Below are positions 10,385 to 23,338 of a stretch of 64,000 bases of DNA, in pieces. Within the stretch, counting starts at the first letter, position 1, and every line of letters starts with the position of its first letter. The stretch is from positions 276,051-340,050 of the forward strand of contig JAJEKB010020725.1 in NCBI GenBank assembly GCA_022393335.1. Reading direction: 5' to 3'. Position numbers and translations under genes: made by a program. Below the pieces are notes generated by a model, which saw only the letters and a program-made list of their open reading frames with translations, did not search any database and was not told the DNA's origin. The DNA is from Macrotrachela quadricornifera (taxonomy: Eukaryota; Rotifera; Eurotatoria; Philodinida; Philodinidae).

Positions 10385-11607
10385 ATGGTAATGATTTCTT
10401 CAGAAGGCATTATTTTGAGAAAGAAACATTTGTGTTGGCTGAAATGAAAGTCGGTAAATTAATTTTTCACTGAATCCCTTGTCATATAGTTGAGGAACGC
10501 AGTAAAACAAACTTAACTTCATAAAGAAGCATAAATTCTCCAAAGATGAGAGATCGTCAGTTTTATTTAGTGATTTCGAAACAATTATGGAGAGGCTGAA
10601 ACAAATTTTCGGGGGTCCAATCTTCTGTCACTTCTCCTTGGCGCCACCACTAGAAAGAAGGCTTATGGGTCTTTATCCTTTCCGGCTATATCCAGTCTTA
10701 TCGAACCCTACGTATGGGCAGAATATCAATCGAAACGACATGGACCAGTTAGAGACTGTCCGTCATGCATGTGGTATGTATGATGCACTCTTCACAAAGA
10801 TGTGCTTAGTTTGGAGAAATGAACTTTCTCAAACTTCTATTTCTATGCTGTTCGATCATCAATCGATCAAGAAGTCGACAATGAATATTTGATGCATTCA
10901 CAAAGGCTTAACAGAACACCATTCACCTTTGTCTTATTCTTTAGCTATGATATAGGATGTCTTGCATGTCACATACGTCATTCACAGAACGAGAAAGAAC
11001 AGCAATTGATTGACGTGCGTGTTTTTTGTTTCTTTTTCGCGGAAAGTCGATGTCTTTGCACACAGCATACTTGAATAGCGGCCTTCACTTGCATAGTAAA
11101 TATTTGATAAGAAAATGGAGAATGGCGCATTTGGCTGCCTGTTATCAGTGAGTTTTTTCCAACTTACAAGAGAAACAACACAAAGTCAATACGCGGATGA
11201 TGTGATGCTGAATCAGCAAGCGTTATGATGATGTTTACGACGCTTGGATGCAAGCGAATTTCTTCGACAGTGATATGTAGCGGAACCAACGGAAATGTAA
11301 TTACACAGTCTGAAATAGCATCTACATTAAAAAATAGAGATTCCATACGAAACCTTCAGATTGAACTCGGTCTAGCCCAATTCACTACGGTCTTTTTGTC
11401 CCACTCCTTAACGATTTATATAGTCTGATTAATTAAACCTGCTTTTTATAATCGATTTAAGTTACAGGAAATTTCTCTTTAAAACTTAAAAATCAGATTT
11501 GAAATGGGATTAAAACTACAATCATCTGGATCAATTTTCACTGAGAAAATAATCAATTCTAATTGAATTCATCAACATTTTTCTGACATGAGTTAGTATC
11601 AATTACT
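10385..11607. other. Intergenic with a GC-richer unassigned segment
   Basis: The 10.57-11.07 kb part is clearly GC-richer than its surroundings and holds frames of about 100 and 60 codons on the plus strand without a recognisable domain. It may be an old insertion. Nothing else is supported. Confidence 0.35.
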
Positions 11608-11615
11608 ATCGCATC

Positions 11616-11717
11616 TAGAGGTGTAAGCCGTCAGCCGATTTTTGCTGAAGCCGACGGCTGGCAGCCGATGTTTTTGCTAGAGCCGACGTGTTTCTAAGCC
11701 GACGGCTTACACCTCTA
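11616..11717. mobile_element. 102-bp hAT-type MITE with 8-bp target duplication
   Basis: The element has perfect 17-bp terminal inverted repeats (TAGAGGTGTAAGCCGTC) and is flanked by the direct repeat ATCGCATC at 11608-11615 and 11718-11725. An 8-bp duplication and TAG ends are hallmarks of hAT elements. The interior is little more than copies of AGCCGA/CGGCT. It encodes nothing and would depend on a transposase elsewhere. Confidence 0.93.
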
Positions 11718-11725
11718 ATCGCATC

Positions 11726-12557
11726 TCAAAGCATGTAATGTATTTTGAACTATCATTCAGTGCTATACTTACTACTTGTTGAGAAGAGAAGTACGAAAAA
11801 AACAAATAGAAGGTTGACTTTATCAATTGAAACACGAGAAAAACATGTTTGCGTCCAGTGCCATTAAACTCGATCAAAAACTTATTAGTCGGCATTTAAT
11901 CAGGTCACAACCCCGTTATTTCAATCGATGTTCAGTCACAAAAAAATCGACTAGAATCAGATTTTTATTTCGTTGCGAATTTCCTTGATGAGAAGAATAA
12001 AACGCCGACTGGTGTGGCTTCCACAGAATTTTAGACCCACCCAACCCGGAAGAAAAAGCTCTCTGAGTCGGCTGGTCCATTTCGAGGTCTGGTTTGTACG
12101 AAGGGAAACAGATGCTTGCAAACGAATCTATCAAGGTTTTCGTGGAACAGATAGCTTCAACCATTCGAAATCAGATGCTGATTGACCTTACTCGAGGAAA
12201 AAAACAGACAAAGTTCCCGACAAGAAAAATATTCAGATTGATTGATCCAAACAATCCTTTTCTGGATCTCTGATTAATAAATCGGACGACTTTTTGCTTT
12301 GGAACTTATTCTAATTGAGAAATCTTTGATTTAAGATTTACAGAGTATTACATCATACGTATCAAGGGGGCAAAAGCTGACTATTTTGATTCTAAGTGAA
12401 ATTTCACTCAAAAAAGTCGAAAAGTCAAAAAACAATAGCCAGGGATATCAGTTTTATTCAGACTGATCAGAAACACGGGTTTTTCCTAAATGACTGTTTT
12501 TTTCTTTTCAGTATATTTATTACTAAAAAGAGCTTTTCATTCAAAAGTGATGAAATA
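11726..12557. other. Intergenic, small GC-richer island
   Basis: About 11,985-12,190 is GC-richer and open on both strands for 70-80 codons, with no recognisable protein. The rest is ordinary AT-rich sequence. Confidence 0.35.
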
Positions 12558-12827
12558 ATGTTTGAGAGAAGAGATCTACAAGGTATTTATGACAGTATGC
12601 GCCAAGTTACAAGCAATGCTTATAAGAAACCGATGGATTATTATTTTGAGTTAGTTGCTCGTGAATTGAATATGGTTAAAAATGATATTGATCAAATTAT
12701 TGACATGAATCAACCACGAACAACTCAAAATCTTAATGTCACGGAAGGTTCTCAAACTGATCCGGATATTATAGATAGAAGTTATGCAGCCTTTATCCAT
12801 TATCATAAATACACATTAAACGATTAG
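12558..12827 (+). CDS. Hypothetical 89-residue protein
   Basis: The frame starts at the ATG giving MFERRDLQGIYDSM and ends in KYTLND before a TAG. It is hydrophilic, probably helical in the first half, and has no motif I recognise. The upstream codons of the same open frame look non-coding, so the internal ATG is preferred. It may be an exon of a larger gene. Confidence 0.35.
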   Translation: MFERRDLQGIYDSMRQVTSNAYKKPMDYYFELVARELNMVKNDIDQIIDMNQPRTTQNLNVTEGSQTDPDIIDRSYAAFIHYHKYTLND

Positions 12828-13047
12828 ATTCGCAAGCTGAACAAACCGGTTATTTTTTAGAGATAAGTTACAAATGATCACTACATTCCACTGGATTCGG
12901 TGCAAATGAACACGAGCGTTCATATTTTATTTCAATTCAACTACGATACAAGATAATTAATATTTGACAAGAGTACAATAAGAAATGATTGAGATTTATA
13001 CAAAAACAAACAACTATATATGCACGAAATGTTGATAATGAACTAGA

Positions 13048-13251
13048 TTAAACGGTTTGTGTCATGTAAAAACGACCATTCTTGTGATAACCGACTTGAA
13101 TGTAATGCTTGCATTTGTCGATTAATAATCGAGACCAGCGTTTGTAAACGCACCATTCATTTTGTCGATTAGATTCTAGATTATTGATATTAACAACCGC
13201 ACGAGATGCAGACATAAAATCGCAACAACATATCATTATCATATACAGCAA
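13048..13251 (-). CDS. Small putative secreted protein, 67 residues
   Basis: The frame begins MLYMIMICCCDFMSASRA, a short hydrophobic stretch ending in small residues that could be a signal peptide. A polar, Tyr/Lys/Arg-rich body with three further cysteines or so follows, and it ends RFYMTQTV. No family was recognised. The complete start-to-stop frame and signal-like N-terminus are the only support. Confidence 0.4.
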   Translation of the reverse strand: MLYMIMICCCDFMSASRAVVNINNLESNRQNEWCVYKRWSRLLIDKCKHYIQVGYHKNGRFYMTQTV

Positions 13252-13723
13252 GCCGACAGATGAAAATATGGTGGCACTCAGGAAAAAGATCTCCTCTGAA
13301 CACTTGTCGCTCTACAATAAAGAAATCAATCAAAATAGTCAAATAATTCCAATGTTCTTTAGATTGAAAATTGCTTGGAAAGAACCATATGGGCTCTATT
13401 TAGAAAAGATTTCGAATAACGGAAATAATTTCATGCATAAGTCAGAAAAAGCAGAAAATATTTTTTTAAAAATCTTCAAATTCTAACAAAACATGATGAC
13501 TGATACAACGATGAAAGAAACCTTCTTAGATGATGATCATTGACGATATGCAATTACTCATTACGAACACCTAATTTGGAAAAAAGCATGGACATAAAAT
13601 GTATCTCATATGAATAGTTTCGTTCGAGTGACAACTGACTCATTAGACGGCACAAAAGAAGAAATCATCGAACTAGTGATCAATTAAATAGATACGTTTC
13701 TCACTATTAATGTCTTTGTTTTG

Positions 13724-13984
13724 TTAGAGTATTTCTAGTAAAAGTATGCTCATGATGCGAACGGTAAAAAACAAACTGAATCCACTTGCCAAACATTCGA
13801 CATATTTCCATAAGCAGAAAATCAGTGTAAATAATGCTATACCACCGCAAATAATAACACCTGCAATATATCGTGGATATACCATACAGCAAAAACACGA
13901 AATGTACTAAAAAGAAAAAGATATGTGTTGATTCAAGATGATGATGGTTACTACTTTGTCTTGAGTCGGCTCTATTGTCGACAT
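13724..13984 (-). CDS. Small two-exon membrane protein, 70 residues
   Basis: Exon 1 (13,984-13,955) reads MSTIEPTQDK. A 48-bp GT-AG intron (13,954-13,907) joins it in phase to exon 2 (13,906-13,724), which ends in TAA. Exon 2 starts with a Cys-rich YISCFCCMVYPR, then a hydrophobic segment around GVIICGGIALFTLIF and a second hydrophobic tail. It would be a small single- or double-pass membrane protein. The in-phase join and typical intron length support it, but no homologue is recognised. Confidence 0.5.
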
Positions 13985-14289
13985 ACTTCAATTTGGAAAA
14001 ATCGAAAGAAGAATTTTATCTGAAACGAGACAAAAGTAGATCAAACAAGAAAAAAACCTTTTTATTTTGTTTATCTGACAATAAGTTTTATTGAGAAAAA
14101 CAAATATCACGTTGAATAAGATCTAGCTAGTAACAAAAAAATAGAATGTTAATTAGGTAAATTCCAGCTTCGCCAAAAAATTTTCGTCGATTCCATTATC
14201 GCTAAATGCATTTATCACCGAAACGAATATGAATTGGAGTTAATGACTTATGGACAACAATTATTTGTTTAAATTTTCTGTTCGAATAA
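13985..14289. other. Intergenic, no feature seen
   Basis: AT-rich spacer upstream of the small membrane gene and downstream of the VPS13 relic; no motif noticed. Confidence 0.5.
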
Positions 14290-17200
14290 GATCAAATGAT
14301 CAACTTTTTAATTAATTTCAAAGAAGTACTTGTTATATCAGCAACTCCACTAGCAGGTCTTCCAACAAGACCGAAAAAACCTTTTCCTAAACCTTTAATA
14401 AAACCTTGTTTTCTATGATGTTTTGCACCGTGAATTGGTTTCTTAACAACACCTTTCACACTCGAAATCACATCCTAAACAAAACAAAACAGGATGTATT
14501 GAAGAAAAAAAAAACGAAATTGTTCTTCTTCGAAACCTTAATAGTATTTTGTTCCTAATGCAACTAATTCCGATGTTGTTTGTGATTGTAATTCTTTTCT
14601 TTGTATTCGCGCATGTTGATAATTACGATCGAGTGTGAGTGAAGCTAAACCGTTACTTGCTGTTTGAGTTACTTTTGAAAGTGCTCCAGCAGCTCCACCA
14701 AAAACTGAACATAATCAATTTCGTGTACCTGTTGCTATACCTGCAACAAATCCAATTGGTCCTTCCATAACACCGTTAAGGAAACAATTGAGATAAATTT
14801 ATTTATGAAATTTCATTTTACTTGATATGGTTCAGAAAAGAAAGATTCGACTCGTTGAGCAACACCACAAATAACTCCAAATGGATTTCCAAGAACATCC
14901 AGACCAAGAACAACAACATGAAGTTGTTTTAATAATTGATTTTCATAATGTTGACTGATTTCTTTTCTTAATTTATCAATCGTCGATCGATCATCTTTTT
15001 CTTCAAAATAATTTAATCTTAAATATTTCAATTACAAATCAAATATTTTCAAAAAGAGAAATTACTTTAAGATGACATCTTGAACTTCAGCTAATAATTG
15101 TTCACTTGCTTTTGAACCATGCATTGAAAAACTCACATGAATCTAATGGGAAGAAAGATTTCATTCTTACATAAATAATCCTTCGTCACTTACTTTAAGT
15201 GGAGATAAATGAAGATTATCAAAATAGATGACACTTCCTGATGACTTATCTTCTTTTTCAGCTTGAAGAACACTTTCTAATGGTTTCACTAAACGTTTTA
15301 AATCATCATCCATATTGGTTTCTGGTGCTGATGGATCCTATCATACACATGTCAATATCAACACAATTCTTCTCTCTTCTTTACAAACCTTTTTCTCTTG
15401 TGCAAATGAAATTATTCCTAAGATTAAACCTTGATCAGCACAAAATACAAATTCTTGAACCAATAATTTCAAATATCTAAACAATTCTCAAATGAATAAT
15501 AGCAAAATTCAAAGGATAGAGAATACATGATATGCATTGTATTTGATTTTGATGTTTGACTAAGAAATAAACTTAATTCAATAAATGCTTTTCCAGCTAA
15601 AAAAAGAAAAGAATTAAAATCTAATGAAATGGAAAGTGTTTGTTTCATACGAATATCGGTTGCTGCTCATTTGGATACAATTGGATAAAGAATAGTTAAA
15701 AATAAAGTCATTTGAAGATGATTAATTCTTAAATGAAGACCTTTATTACTTAATGATGATTGAAATCCTTGAGGGTGATGCAGGAAGAATTTCTCGTCTT
15801 ACAATTGCAAAATTTTCACTTCAATCACTTATTTCAGCTACGTCTCCATCAAATGTTACATTCTATTCAAATACATTCTTTCATCTCAAAGAATAAGAAG
15901 AAGAAAAGATTTACTCTATTTTGATCAATTTCATAAACTAATTCATTCTCATTGGAATTCACTATTTGAATTAAAATTTTTCATTTCTGTCCAAATTTCT
16001 TTCGATGGATTTATACTTATATAAAATAAATCATCACGATTTATATCATTTATTAATGATAATGCTATTGAATTAAATACTAATTGAATATAAATATTCA
16101 TTTGTTCAGTTACTGATCCCATCTAAATCATCCAAGAGAGATATTATTTTCATCTAGAAATGAAATCTTACATCAGAAACATCTTCAATAATTGATGTAT
16201 CCGAAGAAAAGATTAAAACTCTTTGAGGACCATCATCAAAAATAGCATAATAAACACGTGAATCACCTTCTTTATTTAATATACCACATGATGGCTAAAA
16301 CAAACAACATTCATCTTCATCTCTCTATCCTTGGATAATAAACTTACACTCAGTGTAATATTATGATTGTGATCTTGATCATCACATGAAAGAACTAATT
16401 GTCTCTCTTTTAATGGATCATTCCATGTATAATATTGAGAAAATTGAGGAGGTAATACTTAACTTCGACTAAAACATAAATTTCATTTAAATGAAGTGAA
16501 AAGAGAAAAGACATACACATGATCTTTTTGAGCAAAACATATCGATTGTTGAGTATGTGCATTGACAATAAGAAGAGGAGCATCACCATTTTCATAATCA
16601 CCAAAAATAAGTTTAAATCCATCAAAATCATTTGCACTAACTTCAAGTTCAATTGCTGGATTATCATTATCATTCATTCGTAATAATAATCGATCTTTTT
16701 CTTTTAAAGAAAAGTGAACTCCAGGACTATCTTTTCCATCATATCTCACACACACTACAACAAACACATAGGAAATGAATGTTTCTAAAATGTGTCAATA
16801 CCTTTTCTTCATTATGATTTGTTTCATTCTAAAAACAAAAACTAATGTGAAATCAATTTAAAAGAAAGAGAAAATAATATACTTGTCAAGTTTGACAATT
16901 GATAGTCCATGGTGATAAAATAATTCCTTGTTCATCGATGATAGGTTCAATTAATGGTTCCCATGTAAGTAAATGATCATTAAATAATGCTAATACAACT
17001 TCAACGGATGATGAGATGAGGATCTAAGAAGAGAGAGAAATTTTGACGAATATAAAAAAGGTAAAAGAGAGAAATACATCAGATGAGCAATTTTCAATTT
17101 GACCAAATAATTTCGATAAACAAAGAGCAACAACTGGTCGTGTTGATGAACTTGAACCCAATTCAAGTTTAACTTCAATTATTTCTAAATGAATAATTAA

Positions 17201-17330
17201 CTAAATATATCAATTTAAAATAAACATAATAATATTTAATAAATTACTCGATAAGATCAACTCATATTGGTTTGGATGATGAATTTATTTGAGGATAATG
17301 TAATTGATGAACTTCGGCGAAGCTGGATAA
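14290..17330 (-). pseudogene. 3' part of a VPS13 lipid-transfer protein gene, decayed
   Basis: On the minus strand the pieces match the last third of VPS13 in order. ALFNDHLLTWEPLIEP lies near 16.95 kb. The SHR-BD/VAB region follows (RYDGKDSPGVHF at 16.74 kb, YYTWNDPLKERQL at 16.41 kb). The C-terminal ATG_C-like blocks are DVLGNPFGVICG at 14.88 kb and HRKQGFIKGLGKGFFGLVGRP at about 14.38 kb. VPS13 proteins are very long bridges moving lipids at membrane contact sites. Short GT-AG introns separate the pieces. In-frame TGA codons occur at 17,262, 16,886 and 14,715 (plus coordinates of the complement), and the N-terminal two thirds are absent. It cannot encode a working protein. Confidence 0.82.
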
Positions 17331-17339
17331 TTACTAATT

Positions 17340-18010
17340 TGATTCAAATTGAACGGTATTAAGATGAAATCCAACGTAAGCACTACCGCCGCCATGAACA
17401 AGTAAAATAGCCTAAAACGAAAATTCAGTTTAACATAGAGAGGGAAAGAGAGGGAAAACTTACGGCTTGGATTATTATAAAGACTTCTTTAACACCACGG
17501 TTAGCACATAACCAAAAAAGTGAAACTAAAAGACAGAGACCAAAACTAATTCTGGTCCAGTTATCCTACAATGACAAAACTCATATTTCGTTTAAATTCA
17601 AATTATCTTTACTTTTTCAAAAGCGCGCAAGTTGAAATTTTTATTTAACCATTGGTAAAGAATGATAATCGTTCGAATCATATATCCAATGATTAAGCTA
17701 AATGTAAATCCTTGCCGCCAAGATACAGTTTGTAGTGTAAATAAAGTATCAGGAACAACACATGTTTGATTTGTTTTCGATAATACGAAATCAATAGTTT
17801 TTTCTAATGATAACAGGATCAGTAATGAAACATCTAATAACTAAATTGTCAAAAAAAAAAGAAAATAATCATCACTCGATAATTGAATACGTACTAATTC
17901 CATGATTTTAATTACAATACTAGTAATCAACGTTTTTCTATATGGCCAAAATCGTCGTTTTAAAGTAAGAGAATTAGCACCTGGCATATCTGACAAAAAT
18001 TATCTAAATT
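17340..18010 (-). pseudogene. Fragment of an unrecognised multi-pass membrane protein
   Basis: Minus-strand exons separated by short introns read hydrophobic segments such as LLDVSLLILLSLEKTIDFVL, TFSLIIGYMIRTIIILYQW and ISFGLCLLVSLFWLCANRG, then an exon with LLVHGGGSAYVGFHLNTVQF. At least three membrane spans are implied. A stop follows shortly after. It lies immediately upstream of the truncated VPS13 and could be the 3' end of an unrelated gene placed against it by a breakpoint. No family assigned. Confidence 0.45.
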
Positions 18011-18332
18011 AATTCAAACTTAGATTGATTATTTCAAACTTAGGTTATCTTCTTTAGATGAATCAAGATGAAAGAAGTAATAACTAACCAATAGAAAGTT
18101 TTGTCCACCATCACGCGAAATACAGAGCATCCTTTCGTACAATATAGATAGATGTCGGTCTTATTAAATAAATATATTTTATTGAATAAAATTTGTATAA
18201 AAATAATGGAAAGATAAAAATGTTAATAATTGTAATAAAATAAAAATGAAATAGAAGAGGCTCCACAAAAGTTCATATGGTATTTGTTTTTTTCTTCAAA
18301 AAAAAATCTTTATCTTATTGTGAATAATAAAA

Positions 18333-21068
18333 ATGTCGACAAACAACTTGAATGGAATAAATAATGAAGAAAATTCAATAAAAGAAAATGAAGATGAATT
18401 ATTTAAACTTGAAGATGATGATCAAAAACAAGAATTAAATGAAGATAATCAATTAAAATGTTCATTAGGTAAACAATTGTTTAATCAACCGAAATTCTTA
18501 TCATGTACACATACATATTGTCTTCAGTGTTGTGAAAAATTAATTGAAAATAGTTCAAATAAGGATCAAATTCAATGTCCAACATGTCAACAAATAACTG
18601 AGGTTAGTTTTCTTTTATTTCAATTGAAATCGAAAGAAAAACAACGTTGATATTCTTATTCTTTTCTTTCAGACATCAAATGTGAATGAATTAATTGATA
18701 GTTTTGTTTTAACTCGTGAATTGGAAAATTTTGCTTTAAAAAATGGTTCAATTGAATGTCGTGCATGTGCATGAAATGAACTTGGTGTTGCTCATTGTTC
18801 AACTTGTTCATCTTATTTATGTGCAAAATGTTGTCAAGCTCATCAATATATGAAATGTTTTGAACAACATCATGTAAGACGTTTATCACAATGTGATCAT
18901 GAAGAAGAAAATCCACCAAGAAAATGTTCCATTCATTTTATAAATGAAATGAATTTTTTTTTTGTACAACTTCTTCTCCTCAATCTCTTTGTGATCAATG
19001 TTTTGTTTGATCATCCAACACCACAACATGATATTCAGAAAAATCAATTCGAACAAATTCGTTCGGATTTAAACGAGAAATTAGAACAAATCGATCAAAT
19101 ACGTTCAAATGCTTTAGCTCATTTAGATCATCAATTAACATCTCTTCAACATGATTATGATAAAACTAAAACACAAATTGATTTAGCACATACGCAATAT
19201 CAACAAGCTTTAAATCAAGTTTAGAAAGAATGTTTATCATCATTAAGTCATTTACAACGTGATGAAGAAATGCGTTTTATTGATAAATTAGAAACAATTC
19301 AAAAAGGTTCGCAATCCTTCGATGATAGTCGAACAATTGTCCAACGTTGTTTAGATAAATGTTCATTAAATGAATTGATACAATTGAAAAGCAAATTATT
19401 CGATGAAAAATTCAATTCATTTCAACAATTATTTCATCTTCAATCATCAAGCAATGATGAACAACAAATAATCATTATTATCATCAACAAACGGTGATTC
19501 AGTATCATCATCATCATCATCATCAGGTGTTGGAAGTATTGGTGTTGGTCAAGTATCATCACGTGGAACAATTTTATCGAATGGTGTTTCACCATCAGGA
19601 ATCAATCGTGAAGATTATTTTCCAAATAATTCAACAAATGAAAATGAACCGGTTGTTGAAAATCTTCGTGCACTTGAATCGATTTTTATTGATTCATTAT
19701 CAACTGTTCATCCAAATGTTCAAAGAAATTTCGAACAAATGCTTCAAATGAATCAACAACAAGATAATTCATTTACAATGTTAGCACGACAAATCTCCGC
19801 ACCACCCTTAGGCCAACGATCTCCAACAAATATTCAATATCCTCCTCCATCGTTATTAGCAACATATTCAAGTACAAATAGTGGTGGATCGACTAACGGA
19901 AATAATAGTCGTTCGACAACACCATTTTCTGGTGTCACACAAAATTCTACAATTGATATTAATTTAAATGTACTCCATCAAAGTTCGTTAATTCGTCGGA
20001 CAGGTCAATCAATGCAAGTTCGACCGAAATTTGGTTCATTAGGTCCACAAAAATGTCAATTTAATGCTCCGCATGGTTTTTGTCTTGGAATTGATGAAGA
20101 AATTCTTGTTACGGATACAAATAATCATCGAATAGAAATTTTTGATAAAAGTGGAGAATATAAATATCAATTTGGTATGCCGGGAAAAGAACGAAGGACA
20201 ATTATGGTATCCAAGAAAAGTTGCCGTGATTAGACAATCGGGAAAATTTGTTATTTGTGATCGAAGAAAATGAAAGAAGTAGAATGCAAATATTTACTAG
20301 AAATGAACATTTTATTAGAATAGAAAAATTTCTATTCGATATATTGATATTGTTGCTGGTTTAGCCATTACACAACAAGGTTAGATCCACATTATCCCTT
20401 GAATTCATCATAAGATTTTGTTTGTTTGTTTAGGAAATATTGTTGCAGTAGATTCAGTTTCACCAACAGTTGTTTGTATTAGTGAAGCTGGTGATCTTAT
20501 TAAATGGTTTGATTGTTCGGATTATTTGAGAGAACCATCGGATATTGCGATTTTTAATAATCAATATTTTCTTTGTGATTTTAAAGTAAAACAAAGATTT
20601 ATTTTCATTGAAATCAATTCGAAAATTGTGTTGTTGTATTCGATGAAGATGGAACATTTTTACGACGTATTGGTTCCGAAAGTGTCACAAATTTTCCAAA
20701 TGGAATTGATATAAGTGATGCCGGTAAGAGAGAAAAAAATGATTTTTTTGAGAAAAGTCAAATATATGTTTCAAGGTGATGTAATCATTGCTGATTCAGA
20801 TGGAAATCGTTTTCATATAGCTGTATTTACATTTACAGATGATTTTTTACAAGAATTTCATTGTCCATATGTGGAAGTTTCACGTTGTTGTGGATTAAAA
20901 ATAACATCGGATGGATTTATTGTAACATTGGCAAAAAAGAATCATCATGTTCTTGTGTTAAATACACTTTATCCTGAGATTAATAATTTCAATTTCGCAC
21001 GTATGGCATCAAATAATTCAATTGATAAGCATTTCACCATAATGTATGAAAAGTTGTCTCAGGAATAG
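18333..21068 (+). pseudogene. BRAT/TRIM-NHL translational repressor gene, decayed
   Basis: Domain order is RING-like (CTHTYCLQCCEKL and QCPTCQQ, 18.5-18.6 kb), B-box1 (ECRACA, HCSTCSSYLCAKCC), B-box2 (RKCSIHF, LCDQCF), coiled coil (19.05-19.5 kb) and NHL propeller ([16 protein letters not shown] at 20.11 kb through [11 protein letters not shown] and VTLAKKNHHVLVLNTL at 20.95 kb). Such proteins bind mRNA through NHL and repress translation. Introns include 18,603-18,672 and 20,380-20,433. Damage: the second RING Cys reads Gly (CSLG), TGA at 18,772, TAG at 19,222, compensating one-base slips around the T run at 18.95 kb, and a frameshift near 20.26 kb. The last exons keep frame. Confidence 0.85.
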
Positions 21069-21189
21069 AAATATGTTTACATATCAATGTCCAATTATTT
21101 AATTGATTATTAAATTCCGGATCGGATTTGAATTTTTTTCTTTGCTGATGCATGTATTAATTCACTCTGTTCATCAGTTTAATTTAAAC

Positions 21190-22370
21190 TAAAGTTAAAA
21201 TACTAATCGATTCTAAATGACTAGCAATCGCTGTAGCACTGATATATTGTGCAGAGATTTTGATTTGTTTAGGTTTGGAAAGAACAATATCGAATACAGC
21301 AGCAATAAATGATGGATAGAAAATTTCCGATTGAGATAACATGACATCAAAACCATGTTGAATCGTTTCGATTCATTCGGAATATTCATCTCAAGGGAAT
21401 TTATCTTCGAGAGAAGTTAAAATCGATGTAAATAAATTCGAATAGAGTAAACGAGCGATATGATTGTCATATTCAGCGAGAGCTTGTAAAGGTATGATGA
21501 TATCACTGTAACGAATTTGAATATCGGCTAATTCACCAATACTCAAGGAACGATATTTTTCGACTTGATTTTCTTGTTTAAGTTTGATTTCATTGAGAAA
21601 TTGGTTTTTTTTTTGTTTTTTTTCCGACTTGTTTACGAGCAAAATAACCATGTAATTTACCCTCATCTTTAAGAAATCGTCGTCTTAAACGAAAGACATC
21701 GTTTTGTTCGTCTTTCATTATCGAAGATGATGAATTCGATTTTTCAACATTGACAATCAATGATGTTTTCTTTGTTTGCATAGATAATGTCGGTAAAGCA
21801 AATGTATTCGCTTGTTTAAGCCAATAATAATTCACATTATTATCTAACATTTGTGTTGGAAGAAATTGTTGTCGATTAGAGATTTCTTGTGTTTGTAAAA
21901 TCGATTCATGTACTTGATTAGTTGTTAATGTTTGCATGAGATGCACTGGATCCATTGTCATTATATTTGTATTCGATGGATCCATCGTTGATTGAGATTG
22001 AAGAGTGAATAATGGTGTCATGTAAGGATGATGACGTTGACGCCAATTGCGAGCTAAAGGAAATTGTTGAAAAAGACATTTATCATCTAGAGGATTTTCG
22101 AAGATAAAACGATTGTAATCAGGATTATGTGTAGTACGTTCGAGAAGGAAATTTGTACAAGAATTTAAATATTCATTTTCGCTTTTAATCGAATATAATT
22201 GATCAACTAAAGCGATGAGACGATGATGAGAAGAAATACTTAATCGTTTTGGATCACACCAAACATTTTGACAATTAACTCGAATATATTCATTTTTACT
22301 AGATAAAAATTCGACTAATTCTTCTCGAACAAGATGATCAAATCAATAAGTGTAAAGGTGAATCTTGTTC
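21190..22370 (-). pseudogene. Internal fragment of DNA-PKcs (PRKDC-like)
   Basis: Minus-strand reading gives MTPLFTLQSQ (start of the region containing the ABCDE phosphorylation cluster in vertebrates). It continues with FRLRRRFLKDEGKLHGYFAR, then KYRSLSIGELADIQIRYSD and IIPLQALAEYDNHIARLLYS, in the order seen in the DNA-dependent protein kinase catalytic subunit, a PIKK that acts in double-strand break end joining. The kinase domain and almost all HEAT repeats are missing. A frameshift sits at the T-rich tract near 21.61 kb and TGA codons at 21,391 and 21,373. It is a relic of one exon block. Confidence 0.78.
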
Positions 22371-22936
22371 TATACCAACGAGATATATCTACTTATGATT
22401 TTCATTGAAAAGAGGAAGGACATATTGTGACAGGATTCACCTTCTCTTTCGCTCTTTCTCTTTATGACTGATCGAAGAGATAGATTATTAGTGTTCTCCT
22501 CCCGCCTTCATATACTAAGCCAATGGACAACGAAAAAATTCTCTCTCTCTGTGACTATGATGAAAGGTGAACGAAAATGTACGTGCTTCGTCAATAATAA
22601 TCCCTCACTTTGATTTACAAAAAAACATCATTATAGATCTTTATCATAGAGATAAATTGAAATGAGTAAGTATCTTTATAATTTATGACATAACAGGCTA
22701 GAAGAGAGAATTCAATTTGTTTTATATGACAAAAGACGGACGAATTTTGTTAGAGATTTATTTTATTAAAAGATAAAAATTGAAACTTTATCTATTAGAA
22801 GAAAAATAGACGTGTAACAATCATCGAGGTTGCTTCTTTACTTTTGAGATCAAGTGAATTAACCATATGAAAAGCATCATTTATACATATATGACTAGAT
22901 ATATCTTCACGATTTTTATCTTGAAAATAAACTTGA
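22371..22936. other. Intergenic, no feature seen
   Basis: CT-rich and AT-rich low-complexity DNA between two minus-strand relics. Confidence 0.45.
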
Positions 22937-23338
22937 TTAATAATTGCTAATTGAAGGATTAATTGTTGGAAATTTTATATTCGGCTGATACGGTCCTAAT
23001 AATAGAAATTCTTTAGCATGAGCTGGTCCTCGACTTGGATCTCGTTTAAACGAATCATTTTTTAAACAACTGGTTAGTGGTTCGAAGGTATCAGCTGCTG
23101 ATGTTGCCGTTAATAAAATTTCATCAGTAAATGTTTGATTAATTTCATCTCGAACGTGATGAGTAGAAGTTGTTGGTAGAGACGATGAAATATCATAAGT
23201 TGTATCTAATACATTTATTTCATTTACATTTACAATATCTGAGTTTATAATCGCAGTATGAGATGATTCAATAGATTCTTGTAATAAATGTTTTGGTTTT
23301 CTCGTAAAATAAAAAGATAGTTTATTTTTATCAGGCAT
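22937..23338 (-). CDS. N-terminal piece of a TTF/hAT-type zinc-finger protein
   Basis: The 133-residue frame starts with MPDKNKLSFYFTRKPKH, a basic N-terminus typical of hAT-derived (ZMYM/DUF4371) proteins. Near its end it has LLLGPYQPNIKFPTI, matching the motif that opens the TTF zinc finger in that family. The zinc finger and the transposase-like domain are absent, so this is a 5' fragment of a transposon-derived gene or a first exon. It is clean but short. Confidence 0.5.
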   Translation of the reverse strand: MPDKNKLSFYFTRKPKHLLQESIESSHTAIINSDIVNVNEINVLDTTYDISSSLPTTSTHHVRDEINQTFTDEILLTATSAADTFEPLTSCLKNDSFKRDPSRGPAHAKEFLLLGPYQPNIKFPTINPSISNY

